Positions 41,762-50,441 are shown, counted from the first letter of the stretch. The stretch: DNA of 64,000 nt from CAWEQO01 sp963811225 (GCA_963811225.1 CAWEQO010000013.1:274240-338239), one strand, 5' to 3'. A program made the numbers and translations. The notes: generated from the letters alone by a model not told the origin.

Positions 41762-43282
41762 ATGATCCTGGAAATGAGAGGGATTACCAAATTCTTCGGC
41801 CCGGTAAAAGCCCTGGACGATGTTAATTTTTCAGTCGGAGAAGCGGAAATTCACGGTCTGCTGGGCGAAAACGGAGCGGGCAAATCCACCTTGATGAATA
41901 TTCTAGGTGGAGCGCTGCAGCCGAGCGCAGGCGAGATCTATATCGACGGCCAGCTGATCGAAGAGATGACCATTCACAACTCCAACGACCTGGGCATCCG
42001 GTTCATCCATCAGGAACTGAACCTGGTGAACGACCTGACCGTTTATGAAAACCTCTTTCTCGGGCAAGAGATCAACAACCGGGTGGGCTTCCTGAACCGC
42101 AACGAGATGATCCGACGCTCGAAACAAGTGCTCGAACGGATCAAGCTGGACATCGATCCGAAAGAAATGCTGAGCAACCTGGAACCATCGCGCAAGCAGC
42201 TGGTGGAAATCGCCAAGGCGCTGCTGTTCGAGGGGAAGCTGATCATCATGGATGAGCCGACCACTGCACTGACGAACCGTGAGATCGATGTGTTGTTCCA
42301 GATCATGCGCAGCTTGAAAGCGCAGGGCTTGAGCATCATCTTCATCTCGCACAAGATGCCCGAGCTGTTTGCGATTTGCGATAAATTCACTGTACTGCGC
42401 GACGGGAAGTTTATCGAATTGGGCTTTTTCAAGGACATCAACGAACAAGTAGCCACAAATTTGCTGGTAGGCCGCAGCATCGTGGACAGTCAGCTGGTCA
42501 AAGAGGACATGCGCGGCGAACCAATTTTTTTAGTGAACAACCTGACCAGCAAGGGCCACTTCTACGACATCAGTTTCGAATTGCACAAGGGCGAGGTGCT
42601 CGCCATCACCGGGCTGCACGGCGACGGGCGCGGCGAGCTTTCAGAGGCTCTATTTGGGGCCCGGCACGTCGACTCCGGCACAGTGGTCCTGAACGGCAAG
42701 AAGCTGAACCTGGGCAATATCGCCGATGTGATGCGGGCGGGCGTGGGTATGGTGCCGCGCAACCGCAAAGAGCGCTCCATCATCAAAGACCTGAACATCC
42801 TCAACAACATATCGATTGCCTACTTTATCGGCAAGCACAAGCGGTTCTTTGTCAATCGAAAGGAAGAGTTAGATCAATTCGAACGCGCCCAAAAGGTAAC
42901 CAACATCCGCGTGGGCAGCCCGGAAGATTACATCACATCGTTGAGCGGCGGCAACCAGCAAAAAGTGATCGTCTCACGCTGGTTGGAGCTCGATTCCGAA
43001 ATCTACATCCTGGACAACCCAACTCAGGGGATCGACGTGGGCGCAAAGTTTGAGATCTACAAGTTGATCAATGAATTGGCTCGCAACGGTAAGAGCCTGA
43101 TCATTTTCAGCCAGGAGTTCCCAGAAATCTATAAAATTGCCGATCGCTGTCTGGTGATGTACGAAGGGCACATCAATGCTGAACTGGATCGAGACCAATT
43201 GACCGAAGTAAACGTCATGTATTATGCCACTGGTTCTAACAAGGAAGGTGTTAATGGAAAAGTCAATCAGACCGCTGATTAG
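41762..43282 (+). CDS. Sugar ABC transporter ATPase, RbsA/MglA type
   Basis: 506 residues with two fused nucleotide-binding domains. The first has Walker A GLLGENGAGKSTLMN and Walker B KLIIMDEPTTALTNRE but a degenerate signature (LEPSRKQLVEIAKAL). The second has a degenerate P-loop (GLHGDGRGELSEAL) and the intact signature SLSGGNQQKVIVSRWL, exactly as in ribose and galactose importers. It energises uptake through the permease whose gene overlaps its end. Confidence 0.92.
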   Translation: MILEMRGITKFFGPVKALDDVNFSVGEAEIHGLLGENGAGKSTLMNILGGALQPSAGEIYIDGQLIEEMTIHNSNDLGIRFIHQELNLVNDLTVYENLFLGQEINNRVGFLNRNEMIRRSKQVLERIKLDIDPKEMLSNLEPSRKQLVEIAKALLFEGKLIIMDEPTTALTNREIDVLFQIMRSLKAQGLSIIFISHKMPELFAICDKFTVLRDGKFIELGFFKDINEQVATNLLVGRSIVDSQLVKEDMRGEPIFLVNNLTSKGHFYDISFELHKGEVLAITGLHGDGRGELSEALFGARHVDSGTVVLNGKKLNLGNIADVMRAGVGMVPRNRKERSIIKDLNILNNISIAYFIGKHKRFFVNRKEELDQFERAQKVTNIRVGSPEDYITSLSGGNQQKVIVSRWLELDSEIYILDNPTQGIDVGAKFEIYKLINELARNGKSLIIFSQEFPEIYKIADRCLVMYEGHINAELDRDQLTEVNVMYYATGSNKEGVNGKVNQTAD

Positions 43283-44237
43283 GGGCCTTACCTGGGAAAA
43301 GGCAAGAAATTTCACTTCAAAATATTCCTATCTGATTTCTTTCCTGGGGCTGCTGATCATCGCGACGATCGCCAACCCCATGTACTTTTCCTACGCCAAC
43401 TTGTCGACCCTGCTGCTGCAAGCGTCGATCAAGGGCATTATTGCGCTTGGCATGGGAATGTTAATTATCGCCGGAATGATCGACCTTTCCGTCGGTTCGA
43501 TGGTTGCGCTGGTGGCAGGGCTGGGCGTGGTGGTGCTGAATAGCACGCAAAGCCCCTGGATTGCGCTGGTTTTTTGCATGGTTTTCGGCGCTTTTCTCGG
43601 CTCGATTAACGGCCTGCTGGTGACGCTGGGACGGATTGCGCCCTTCATCGTAACGCTGGCGACCATGAGCGCCTACCGCTCGATCATCGTGCAGTTGGGG
43701 CAGGGGGGGCCGTTCAACGTCAACGCCGAAATCCTTCCATCTTTCCGTATGATCGCAGCGGGCAGCGTAGCCGGCATCCCGAACCTGGCTATCATCTTTG
43801 TGGTGATTACGGTGATCTTCACGATCATCATGGTGCGGACCAAGTTTGGACGCTACGTCTATGCCGTTGGCTCGAACGAGCAGGCAGCCCGCCTGACGGG
43901 CATCAACGTCAACCTCGTTAAGGCATTGTGCTTCACAATTACCGGCCTATTGGCGGGCATCTCGGCATTCCTGCTGATCTCGCGCCTGACGTCGATTACG
44001 GCGCCGAACGCGGGCATGTCCTTCGAACTGGATGCGATCGCGGGCGTCGCCATCGGCGGCATCGCCATGACCGGCGGGCGTGGCATGGTGGCGGGTTCAT
44101 TCTTCGGTGCGCTGATGGTACAGATGATCGAAGGTATTCTGATTGCGGCGCGCATCCCGCCGTTTTTGAACGGTTTAGTAAAGGGCATTATTATCATCTT
44201 CACGGTTTTCTTGCAGAGAAAGCGGAATTCGAACTAA
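43254..44237 (+). CDS. Sugar ABC transporter permease, RbsC type
   Basis: 327 residues from ATG 43254 (GGAAGG upstream; overlaps the ATPase gene by 29 bases). Eight or more membrane segments, with the family lines IIALGMGMLIIAGMIDLSVG, GLLVTLGRIAPFIVTLATM and VAIGGIAMTGGRGMVAGSFFG. It forms the channel of the sugar importer. A TCGTATTTT/AAAATACGA hairpin follows at 44261. Confidence 0.92.
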   Translation: MEKSIRPLIRGLTWEKARNFTSKYSYLISFLGLLIIATIANPMYFSYANLSTLLLQASIKGIIALGMGMLIIAGMIDLSVGSMVALVAGLGVVVLNSTQSPWIALVFCMVFGAFLGSINGLLVTLGRIAPFIVTLATMSAYRSIIVQLGQGGPFNVNAEILPSFRMIAAGSVAGIPNLAIIFVVITVIFTIIMVRTKFGRYVYAVGSNEQAARLTGINVNLVKALCFTITGLLAGISAFLLISRLTSITAPNAGMSFELDAIAGVAIGGIAMTGGRGMVAGSFFGALMVQMIEGILIAARIPPFLNGLVKGIIIIFTVFLQRKRNSN

Positions 44238-44260
44238 CGGTCAAGAGCCGCTGCAAGCCT

Positions 44261-44280
44261 TCGTATTTTAAAAAATACGA
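44261..44280 (+). terminator. Short AT-rich hairpin after the permease gene
   Basis: TCGTATTTT, AA, AAAATACGA, ahead of the next promoter. Confidence 0.5.
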
Positions 44281-44287
44281 AAACGCC

Positions 44288-44316
44288 TTGACACATCCGT
44301 TTCTCTATGCTATAAA
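44288..44316 (+). promoter_or_regulatory. Strong promoter of the amino-acid importer
   Basis: TTGACA at 44288-44293, 17-base spacer, TATAAA at 44311-44316: nearly consensus. Transcription should begin about 44322, two to three bases before the leader peptide ATG. Confidence 0.8.
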
Positions 44317-44324
44317 CGAGCCCA

Positions 44325-44408
44325 ATGGACGCCATACGCACTCACTTGCATCATCATCATACCAAGATAACCCACCCCGGAAAGGCTGGGTTTGCTTGCA
44401 TTTGGTGA
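44325..44408 (+). CDS. His-rich leader peptide of a transcription attenuator
   Basis: 27 codons from ATG 44325 to TGA 44406-44408. It begins MDAIRTHLHHHHTKITH: six histidines in the first 17 residues, four of them consecutive (CAT x4). This is the pattern of his leader peptides, where ribosome stalling at His codons under histidine shortage prevents terminator formation. The ATG lies at the predicted transcription start, so translation would be leaderless. The His-codon segment ACTTGCATCA (44343-44352) pairs with TGATGTAAGT (44406-44415), and an ACCCA/TGGGT stem lies between, so stalling would change the fold. A terminator follows at 44427. Confidence 0.75.
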   Translation: MDAIRTHLHHHHTKITHPGKAGFACIW

Positions 44409-44426
44409 TGTAAGTAAATCTTCAGG

Positions 44427-44465
44427 AAAAAAAATCGGCCTTCCGAGTGAAGGCCGATTTTTTTT
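44427..44465 (+). terminator. Attenuator terminator before the amino-acid importer
   Basis: 17-bp perfect stem (AAAAAAAATCGGCCTTC, five-base loop, complement) ending in eight T, between the leader peptide stop and ATG 44493. CTTCA at 44420-44424 can instead pair with TGAAG inside it, a possible antiterminator. Confidence 0.85.
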
Positions 44466-44492
44466 ATCTTAATCCCGAATGGAGAAATTCTG

Positions 44493-45374
44493 ATGAAACC
44501 TTCTAACCGCACCATCCTTGTCACCGGCCTGATTTTGGCCTTCGCTCTGCTGCTGTCCGCCTGCGCCGCGCCTGCCGCGCTGAACGGGCCCTCCGCCGCG
44601 ACCGCATCCCCCGAGGGCTGCCTGGGCGCCCCGGAAGACGCCATCGTCGACCTGAACTGCCGCGAGGTCACCATTGCCGTCGAGAACATGTACCTGCCGT
44701 TCAACTACGTCTCTCTCGCAACCGGCAATCCGGGCGGCTGGGACTACGATACCTGGAACGAGCTGTGCACCCGCCTGCGCTGCACCCCGGTGTTCGTTGA
44801 GGTCGGGTGGGACAGCCTGATCCCCTCAGTGGCGGCGAGTCAGTATGACGTCGGCGCGGACGGCATCACCATCACCGACGCGCGCGCCGAGGAGGTCGAT
44901 TTCTCCAGCGGCTACCTGAAGATCCAGCAGCGCCTGCTGGTGCGCAAGGGCGAAAGCCGCTTCACCACTTTAGGGGAGATCGCCGCCAACGATAACCTGC
45001 TGCTGGGCACCCAGTCGAGCACGACCAACTACGAAACCGCAGTCGAGACAGTGCCCGAGGAAAAGATCAAAGCGTTCGAGCAGATGCCGTTTGCCGTGCA
45101 AGCCCTGGTGGCGGGGGACGTGGACGCAGTCTTGATCGACGAGGTGGTGGGCATGGGCTACCTGGGCGAGAACGGTGACAAGCTGGAATTCAGCGGTGAG
45201 CCGATCACCAGCGAAGAACTGGGCTTCGCCTACCCCAAGGGCAGCGATCTGCGCGAACCGGTGGACCAGGCGCTGGAGTCAATGCGCCAGGACGGGACGC
45301 TGGAGAAGCTGAATGCAAAGTACTTCTCCCCGGACTTCCAGATCACCGAAGACGACATCGTCACGGGCGACTGA
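44493..45374 (+). CDS. Amino-acid ABC transporter substrate-binding lipoprotein
   Basis: 293 residues: lipobox LLLSAC (Cys24), then the SBP_bac_3 fold: VTIAVENMYLPFNYVSLATG, GWDYDTWNELCTRL, YDVGADGITITDARAEEVDF and a C-terminal DLREPVDQALESMRQDGTLE. This family binds polar or basic amino acids. The His-rich leader upstream predicts histidine as ligand or regulator. AATGGAGAAA gives a ribosome site. It is two bases upstream of the permease gene. Confidence 0.88.
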   Translation: MKPSNRTILVTGLILAFALLLSACAAPAALNGPSAATASPEGCLGAPEDAIVDLNCREVTIAVENMYLPFNYVSLATGNPGGWDYDTWNELCTRLRCTPVFVEVGWDSLIPSVAASQYDVGADGITITDARAEEVDFSSGYLKIQQRLLVRKGESRFTTLGEIAANDNLLLGTQSSTTNYETAVETVPEEKIKAFEQMPFAVQALVAGDVDAVLIDEVVGMGYLGENGDKLEFSGEPITSEELGFAYPKGSDLREPVDQALESMRQDGTLEKLNAKYFSPDFQITEDDIVTGD

Positions 45375-45375
45375 G

Positions 45376-46251
45376 ATGGCAGCCCGAGCGAGCGTTTTCC
45401 CCTTGCGGCGCGGCCCGAATGAACGGACCGGAATGCCCGCGGCGGCCCAGCGTGAAATCCCCTGGTGGCTGGTTGCGGTCGGCCTGATTGCGGTGGTAAC
45501 GGCCTGGCAGATCGCCACCAAGCCCAGCTATCGCGAGGCGTTCGGCTTCATCCGGGCCGGGCTTGGCATCACCATTGCGACCTCATTAAGCTCGTATGTG
45601 GTGGCGCTGGCGCTGGGGCTATTGGCCGGGATGGGAAGACTCTCGAAAAACAAGGTGGCCAGCAACCTGGCCACCTTGTACATCGAGATCGTGCGCGGTG
45701 TGCCAATGCTGGTGCTGATCTTCTTCATCGCGCTGGTGCTGGTGCCGGCCGCAATGAGCGGGTTGAGCGCGACTGCCGGGCGTGTGGCCGCGCTGGGACT
45801 GGCGGGCCCGGCTGCCCGGCTGGAGGGGCTGGACGCTCGCTCGATCCCGATGAACGTGCGGGCGGTGATCGCCCTGTCGATCACGTATGGGGCATTCCAG
45901 GCTGAAATCTTCCGAGCGGGCATCCAATCGGTTGGCAAAGGCCAGATGGAGGCCGCCCGGGCGCTGGGACTGACCCAATCGCAAGCGATGCGCTACGTGG
46001 TGCTGCCGCAGGCGGTGCGCAATATCCTGCCGGCGCTGGGCAACGAGTTCATCTCGATACTGAAAGACTCTTCGCTGGTGTCGGTGCTGGCGGTGCGCGA
46101 CATCACCCAGGTGGCGCGGCTGTACGCCGGGCAGTCCTTCCGCTTCTCGGAAGCCTACACCGTGCTGGCGGTGTTGTACCTCTCGATGACCATCTTCCTG
46201 TCAGGGCTGGTTAAAGTTTTAGAGAGGAAGTACGGCAGCCCGAAGAGTTAA
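45376..46251 (+). CDS. Amino-acid ABC transporter permease, HisM/GlnP type
   Basis: 291 residues from ATG 45376. Membrane segments WWLVAVGLIAVVTAWQI, GITIATSLSSYVVALALGLL, PMLVLIFFIALVLVPAAM and a long last helix; the conserved EAA loop reads EAARALGLTQSQAMRYVVLP, which docks to the ATPase. The central cytoplasmic loop (about 120-175) is longer than usual. No ATPase gene follows: the next gene is a cellulase on the other strand, so the energising subunit must come from elsewhere. Confidence 0.88.
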   Translation: MAARASVFPLRRGPNERTGMPAAAQREIPWWLVAVGLIAVVTAWQIATKPSYREAFGFIRAGLGITIATSLSSYVVALALGLLAGMGRLSKNKVASNLATLYIEIVRGVPMLVLIFFIALVLVPAAMSGLSATAGRVAALGLAGPAARLEGLDARSIPMNVRAVIALSITYGAFQAEIFRAGIQSVGKGQMEAARALGLTQSQAMRYVVLPQAVRNILPALGNEFISILKDSSLVSVLAVRDITQVARLYAGQSFRFSEAYTVLAVLYLSMTIFLSGLVKVLERKYGSPKS

Positions 46252-46269
46252 GCGAGCCCCTTAAACCGA

Positions 46270-46299
46270 GCCGGAGCACACGCCCCTGTGTGCTCCGGC
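46270..46299. terminator. 12-bp perfect hairpin between permease and cellulase genes
   Basis: GCCGGAGCACAC, six-base loop, GTGTGCTCCGGC. Ends of two convergent genes face it. Confidence 0.7.
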
Positions 46300-46331
46300 C
46301 GGTACTGCACTTGCACTAGGCTGAAGGGCGA

Positions 46332-47630
46332 CTAGTAGAGAGGAGGGTTCGCATTTTGAGCCAGCTGGAGCGCCATTTCGGGGAACCAGGCTCCGGCGGG
46401 CGGGTCGATGAAACCCCATACGGGATCGATCGTCTCACCGGCCGGTCCAAGACCGCGGGCGCACTCGCCGTCAGATTCGCCGGGAATCTTGATCCACAGG
46501 TAAGCATCCAGCAGATCGCTGCCGGTATCGGCGGTGGGCTGAATACCCAGGGCGCGATCGGGTGGGTTGCACCAGTCTTGCGGATCGGGGTAGACGTCAG
46601 AGGGCGGCTGCCAGGGTCCGTTGCCATTGCGGCTGGTGTCAATGACGAAGTGGGTGGTGGGCTCAACGCCGGCCAGCATGCTGGCGTAGCGCTCTGTGAG
46701 CCCGGTGGTGTTGAGAGCCAGTTCCTCTGCGCCCTCGCTCCACACGCGATAATTGTCAAGGGCAGTTCCACTCCAGCCGGTAGAAGGACCTCCGTTCCAA
46801 TACTGGTTCGGGCAGCCAGAGAAGTCACCCGGATTCACGACGGTGGCATACGTGATGCAGTCGGAGATCCAGGTACCGAAGAATGTCAGGTTGGTGGTGT
46901 ACATGTAGTTGGAGACATTCAGGAAGAAGCCGTCGGCGCGCTCGACGCCGGCCGTGACCAACCGGTAGGAGGTTTCACCAACGTTGAGCCATCCGCTGTG
47001 GGTGGCATCCAGGTAAACCATGACGTTCGGCAGGGCCTTGAGCGCATCCACGGCATAGTTCATCATCATGAAGCGGTCGGCTGCAGCGGTCTCAGGGTTG
47101 GCTTCCGCAGGTTGGCACCAATCCATGGAGCCATCCAGATTGGTATACCAGGGGATGATGCCCAAGCCATCCGGCTCGAGGATTACGACGGCTTCATTCT
47201 TGCCAATACCCCTGGCGAATGCGTCGATCCAGGCTTCGTACTCGGCAACCGTAGTCGCTCCACCGGCGGAGTATTGCGCGCAATCGCGGAAGGGGATGTT
47301 GTAAGCCACCAGAACGGGCACGCTCTTCTTGGCAGCAGCCATCTTGACGATATTCTTAACCTGCTGCTGGGTTTTGTGAGGCGATTCGCCGCCGGTGATC
47401 CAAACCGCCTGCGGGATCTTGATCATTTCACGGATCAGGTTGGCGTCGGCTTTATCCTTGCTTTTGGTGAGGTTGGCGATTTGCATAATCGCCCCATGGT
47501 CCGGCTTGCGGACGTAGAAATTCGTGTCGGGATCGATGCCGGTGCCGAATGCGAACACCGGAGCTGCTGCGATGAGGAGGATCAGAATTGTGCTGAAAAT
47601 GAGGATGGGTCGAAGCGTTCTGTGTTTCAT
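46332..47630 (-). CDS. Secreted glycoside hydrolase family 6 cellulase
   Basis: 432 residues: signal peptide (PILIFSTILILLIAAAPVFA), then a GH6 barrel: YNIPFRDCAQYSAGGATTV with the likely acid Asp116, VVILEPDGLGIIP with Asp154, NVSNYMYT, FVIDTSRNGNGPW and DAYLWIKIPGESDGEC near the C-terminus. These correspond to the conserved Asp residues of T. fusca Cel6A. GH6 enzymes cut beta-1,4-glucan with inversion; domain length without any binding module suggests an endoglucanase acting outside the cell. The enzyme fits with plant-polymer use. Confidence 0.9.
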   Translation of the reverse strand: MKHRTLRPILIFSTILILLIAAAPVFAFGTGIDPDTNFYVRKPDHGAIMQIANLTKSKDKADANLIREMIKIPQAVWITGGESPHKTQQQVKNIVKMAAAKKSVPVLVAYNIPFRDCAQYSAGGATTVAEYEAWIDAFARGIGKNEAVVILEPDGLGIIPWYTNLDGSMDWCQPAEANPETAAADRFMMMNYAVDALKALPNVMVYLDATHSGWLNVGETSYRLVTAGVERADGFFLNVSNYMYTTNLTFFGTWISDCITYATVVNPGDFSGCPNQYWNGGPSTGWSGTALDNYRVWSEGAEELALNTTGLTERYASMLAGVEPTTHFVIDTSRNGNGPWQPPSDVYPDPQDWCNPPDRALGIQPTADTGSDLLDAYLWIKIPGESDGECARGLGPAGETIDPVWGFIDPPAGAWFPEMALQLAQNANPPLY

Positions 47631-47732
47631 TTCCTTCTCCTTTCGGTTAAAACGGATAGAAACGGCTTACAGGGGCTTAATCCACAACACTGCACGCATG
47701 CCATTACCCGCTCAATACGGCATCATGCTATT

Positions 47733-47779
47733 CTATTTTGACATAAAATAGAGCCTTGCGAGGTATACATAAAGTATAC
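47733..47779. promoter_or_regulatory. Two palindromes between cellulase and cyclase genes
   Basis: CTATTTT, GACAT, AAAATAG at 47733-47751 and GTATAC, ATAAA, GTATAC at 47763-47779 lie in the divergent region. Each has perfect arms around a five-base centre, a form common for dimeric repressors. The rest of the 47631-47895 gap shows nothing else. Confidence 0.4.
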
Positions 47780-47895
47780 TGTTTGTCCGCACCTCTCCCT
47801 CATGATCTATAGAGACAGTCATTGAATCCGCCTCTCGTTTGGATTACACTGGTAATTGGATAATTGTTGTCTAAATTTGCCAACCAGGGAGGTGG

Positions 47896-49200
47896 ATGAT
47901 GGTTTTGAGTTCCTGGCGTTCGTTAATCCGGAGACTTTCGGAAATTGGCGCCAGTGCAGAGGATGCTCCTGAGGTCCGGCTGCAAAAATCGCTGATGGTG
48001 GCAGGCATTGTCATGTCCTCCGTCGTCGGGGCAGTTTGGGGAGCCGCTTACATCACCCTGGACGAGCCGGCAGCCGGAGCCATCCCCCTCTCGTATGCCG
48101 TGGTCTCCTTGTTGGATCTGATCTACTTCAGCCTGACCCGCCGCTACCGATTTTTCCGCAACAGTCAGCTGGTCTTGATCCTGTTGCTGCCCTTCGCAGT
48201 GCAGTTTGCGTTGGGCGGTTTCATTAATTCCAGCGCGGTCATCGTGTGGTCTTTCCTGTGCCCGATGGGCGCAGTGCTGTTCGCCGGGTACCGGGCGGGG
48301 CCACGCTGGCTGGCCGCCTACCTCGCGGCCATGATCGTCAGTGGGCTGCTGCAGCCGTACGTGCGGCAGAACAATCATCTCTCGCAGGGGATGATTACCG
48401 CCTTCTTCGTTTTGAATATCGGCGCCCTATCAGCCCTGGTGTTTGCACTGCTGCACTATTTCGTAAAACAGAGGGAACAGGCTTACCGGCTGCTGGCGAT
48501 CGAACAGGATCGATCGGAAAGCCTGCTGCTGAACGTGCTGCCGGAGGAAATCGCGCAGCGGCTGAAGAGCGGCGAGCAGGTGGTGGCCGACCAGCATGAT
48601 TCGGTAAGCATCCTGTTCGCCGACCTGGTTGGCTTCACACCGCTGACCAACGAGCTTTCGCCGAATGCGATGGTGTCACTGCTCAATCAAATTTATTCGC
48701 ACTTCGATTTGCTGATCGAAGAGTATGGCGTCGAAAAAATCCGAACGATTGGGGACAACTACATGGTGGCGGCAGGTTTACCGCGTGCCCGGCGTGACCA
48801 TGCCCAAGCGTTGGCCGGACTGGCGCTCGAAATGAACGCCTACATCAGCGGCTTAAAGCCGGCGGCAGGGAAGCGCCTGTCTTTCCGGATTGGGATTAAT
48901 TCGGGGCCGGCCATCGCCGGAGTGCTCGGTTTCAAGAAGTTTGCCTATGATGTGTGGGGGGATACGGTCAACGTCGCAAGCCGGATGGAGAGTCAGGGGA
49001 CGCCTGGACAGATCCAGATTACCCAAGATACATATGACCTGATCAAAGATGAGTTTATTTGCCAGCCCAACGGCCCGATGTACGTGAAAGGTAAAGGGAC
49101 GATGAACACCTGGTTCTTGATCAGGCGCATGCCGTCAAAAGGCAAACCGGAAGGGCAGCAGGAAAACGAGGCGGCGGCGGCTTCGTTCCATAGGATTTAA
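47896..49200 (+). CDS. Class III adenylate cyclase with membrane anchor
   Basis: 434 residues: about six membrane segments (30-195), a short linker with ESLLLNVLPEEIAQRL (S-helix-like, 208-223), then a CHD cyclase domain. The two metal Asp residues are in SILFADLVGFT (Asp243) and TIGDNYMVAAG (Asp287), with Lys in EKIRTIGD and Asp in FAYDVWGDTVNVASRM that favour ATP over GTP; the transition-state Asn/Arg pair is in NVASRM. Makes cAMP in response to a membrane signal. Stands next to the cellulase gene, divergently. Confidence 0.88.
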   Translation: MMVLSSWRSLIRRLSEIGASAEDAPEVRLQKSLMVAGIVMSSVVGAVWGAAYITLDEPAAGAIPLSYAVVSLLDLIYFSLTRRYRFFRNSQLVLILLLPFAVQFALGGFINSSAVIVWSFLCPMGAVLFAGYRAGPRWLAAYLAAMIVSGLLQPYVRQNNHLSQGMITAFFVLNIGALSALVFALLHYFVKQREQAYRLLAIEQDRSESLLLNVLPEEIAQRLKSGEQVVADQHDSVSILFADLVGFTPLTNELSPNAMVSLLNQIYSHFDLLIEEYGVEKIRTIGDNYMVAAGLPRARRDHAQALAGLALEMNAYISGLKPAAGKRLSFRIGINSGPAIAGVLGFKKFAYDVWGDTVNVASRMESQGTPGQIQITQDTYDLIKDEFICQPNGPMYVKGKGTMNTWFLIRRMPSKGKPEGQQENEAAAASFHRI

Positions 49201-49323
49201 AGCCAGAAGGGCAACCTTTACAGTAAAATTCCCGTTAAAGGATAGAAGATAAGGGGGATGGTCCACTGCTGCAGTTCGCGCAGCGATCAGCGGACAAAAT
49301 CTGATCGAAAAGAGGTGAATACG

Positions 49324-50367
49324 ATGACGATTCGAAAGCGAGCAATCGCTCTATTTTCTGGGCTGGTTTTACTGACGCTGTCGGCCTGTATGCCGATCGT
49401 CCCACCGCTGCCCAGCACCGGTGACACTTCGACGCCTGTCTCGGCGTCGACCATCCCGGTCGTTGTGACCGGTGGACTGGAGAACACGCATTGGCAGCTG
49501 GAGTCGATGGGGCCGGTGAGTTCACCCGAACCGGCGCTGGCCGGAACGAATGTGACGCTGAACTTCGAGTCCAATAGCCAGGTTAGTGGGAACGGCGGCT
49601 GCAACTCGTTCGGCGGCAGCTATCAGCTGCAAGACGGCTCTATCAGCTTTACCCAAGTGGTGCACACAGAGATGGCCTGCCTGGACCAGGGGCGCAGCCA
49701 GCAAGAGGGACAGTTCTTCCAAGCGCTGCTGAACACCGGGCAATACCAGGTCAACGGCGACCGGCTGCGTATCCAGTACAACAATGGGCAAGACGCTCTG
49801 CACTTCGTCCAGGCCGGCGCAGCGCCGGAAGCCACTTCGGTGGGCTCGGAAGGCAGGGCTGGCCCCAACCCGACCGTTGGCAGCCCGTCCGGCACGGTCG
49901 TTTCCAACCCGACCCCTGCGCCGGTGATCCCCAACAGCGACCAATATCCTTACATCGACAACCGCAGCGGGCCGGTGGAGGTGCTGACCTCGCTGTTCAA
50001 TGCGATCAACCGCAAGGAATACGACCGGGCATACTCGTACTGGCAGAGCGGCGTCTCTGATTTGCCGCCGTACGATCAATTCAAAGCAGGCTATGCGAAT
50101 ACCAAATCGGTGCAGCTGTTTACCGGCCCGATCAGTGGGGGCGTGGGCGCCGGGCAGTATTATTATTCGGTGCCCACGGTGCTGGTGTCGCAGACCACCG
50201 GCGGCGAAACCCAGACTTTTGCAGGATGTTACATCCTGCACCTGGCCAACCCGATTATCCAGGATGCGCCACCCTACCACCCCATGTCAATCCAATCGGC
50301 GAATATCCAGCAGGTGAAGAATGTGTCCGATCCGGCGTCGGTGATGCCGGGGAGTTGTGGGCAGTAA
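49324..50367 (+). CDS. META/HslJ-domain lipoprotein
   Basis: ATG 49324 with GAGGTG upstream. 347 residues: lipobox LLTLSACMP, Ser/Thr linker, META domain (about 55-165) with LENTHWQLESMG, FESNSQVSGNGGCNSFGG and TEMACLDQGRSQQEG (Cys and Met patterns typical of HslJ-like proteins), a Pro/Thr linker, then a second unannotated domain (VEVLTSLFNAINRKEYDRAY) similar to small NTF2-like folds. Envelope role, possibly stress related. A 25-bp hairpin follows. Confidence 0.82.
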   Translation: MTIRKRAIALFSGLVLLTLSACMPIVPPLPSTGDTSTPVSASTIPVVVTGGLENTHWQLESMGPVSSPEPALAGTNVTLNFESNSQVSGNGGCNSFGGSYQLQDGSISFTQVVHTEMACLDQGRSQQEGQFFQALLNTGQYQVNGDRLRIQYNNGQDALHFVQAGAAPEATSVGSEGRAGPNPTVGSPSGTVVSNPTPAPVIPNSDQYPYIDNRSGPVEVLTSLFNAINRKEYDRAYSYWQSGVSDLPPYDQFKAGYANTKSVQLFTGPISGGVGAGQYYYSVPTVLVSQTTGGETQTFAGCYILHLANPIIQDAPPYHPMSIQSANIQQVKNVSDPASVMPGSCGQ

Positions 50368-50376
50368 AGAAAAAAA

Positions 50377-50431
50377 GATCATGAGATGAAAAACCCCTGC
50401 CTTGCCGGCAGGGGTTTTTCATCTCATGATC
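50377..50431. terminator. 25-bp perfect hairpin
   Basis: GATCATGAGATGAAAAACCC and on to 25 bases, five-base loop, exact complement. Follows the META gene stop by nine bases. Confidence 0.85.
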
Positions 50432-50441
50432 CGTTTTTCTC

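Noticed and set aside
44343..44415. Known metabolite riboswitch in the importer leader
   Set aside because: No consensus of lysine, glycine, SAM, glutamine or guanidine riboswitches is visible; the His-rich reading frame explains the region better.
46356..47741. 461-codon antisense frame opposite the cellulase
   Set aside because: Shadow frame; the GH6 gene on the other strand has all family motifs.
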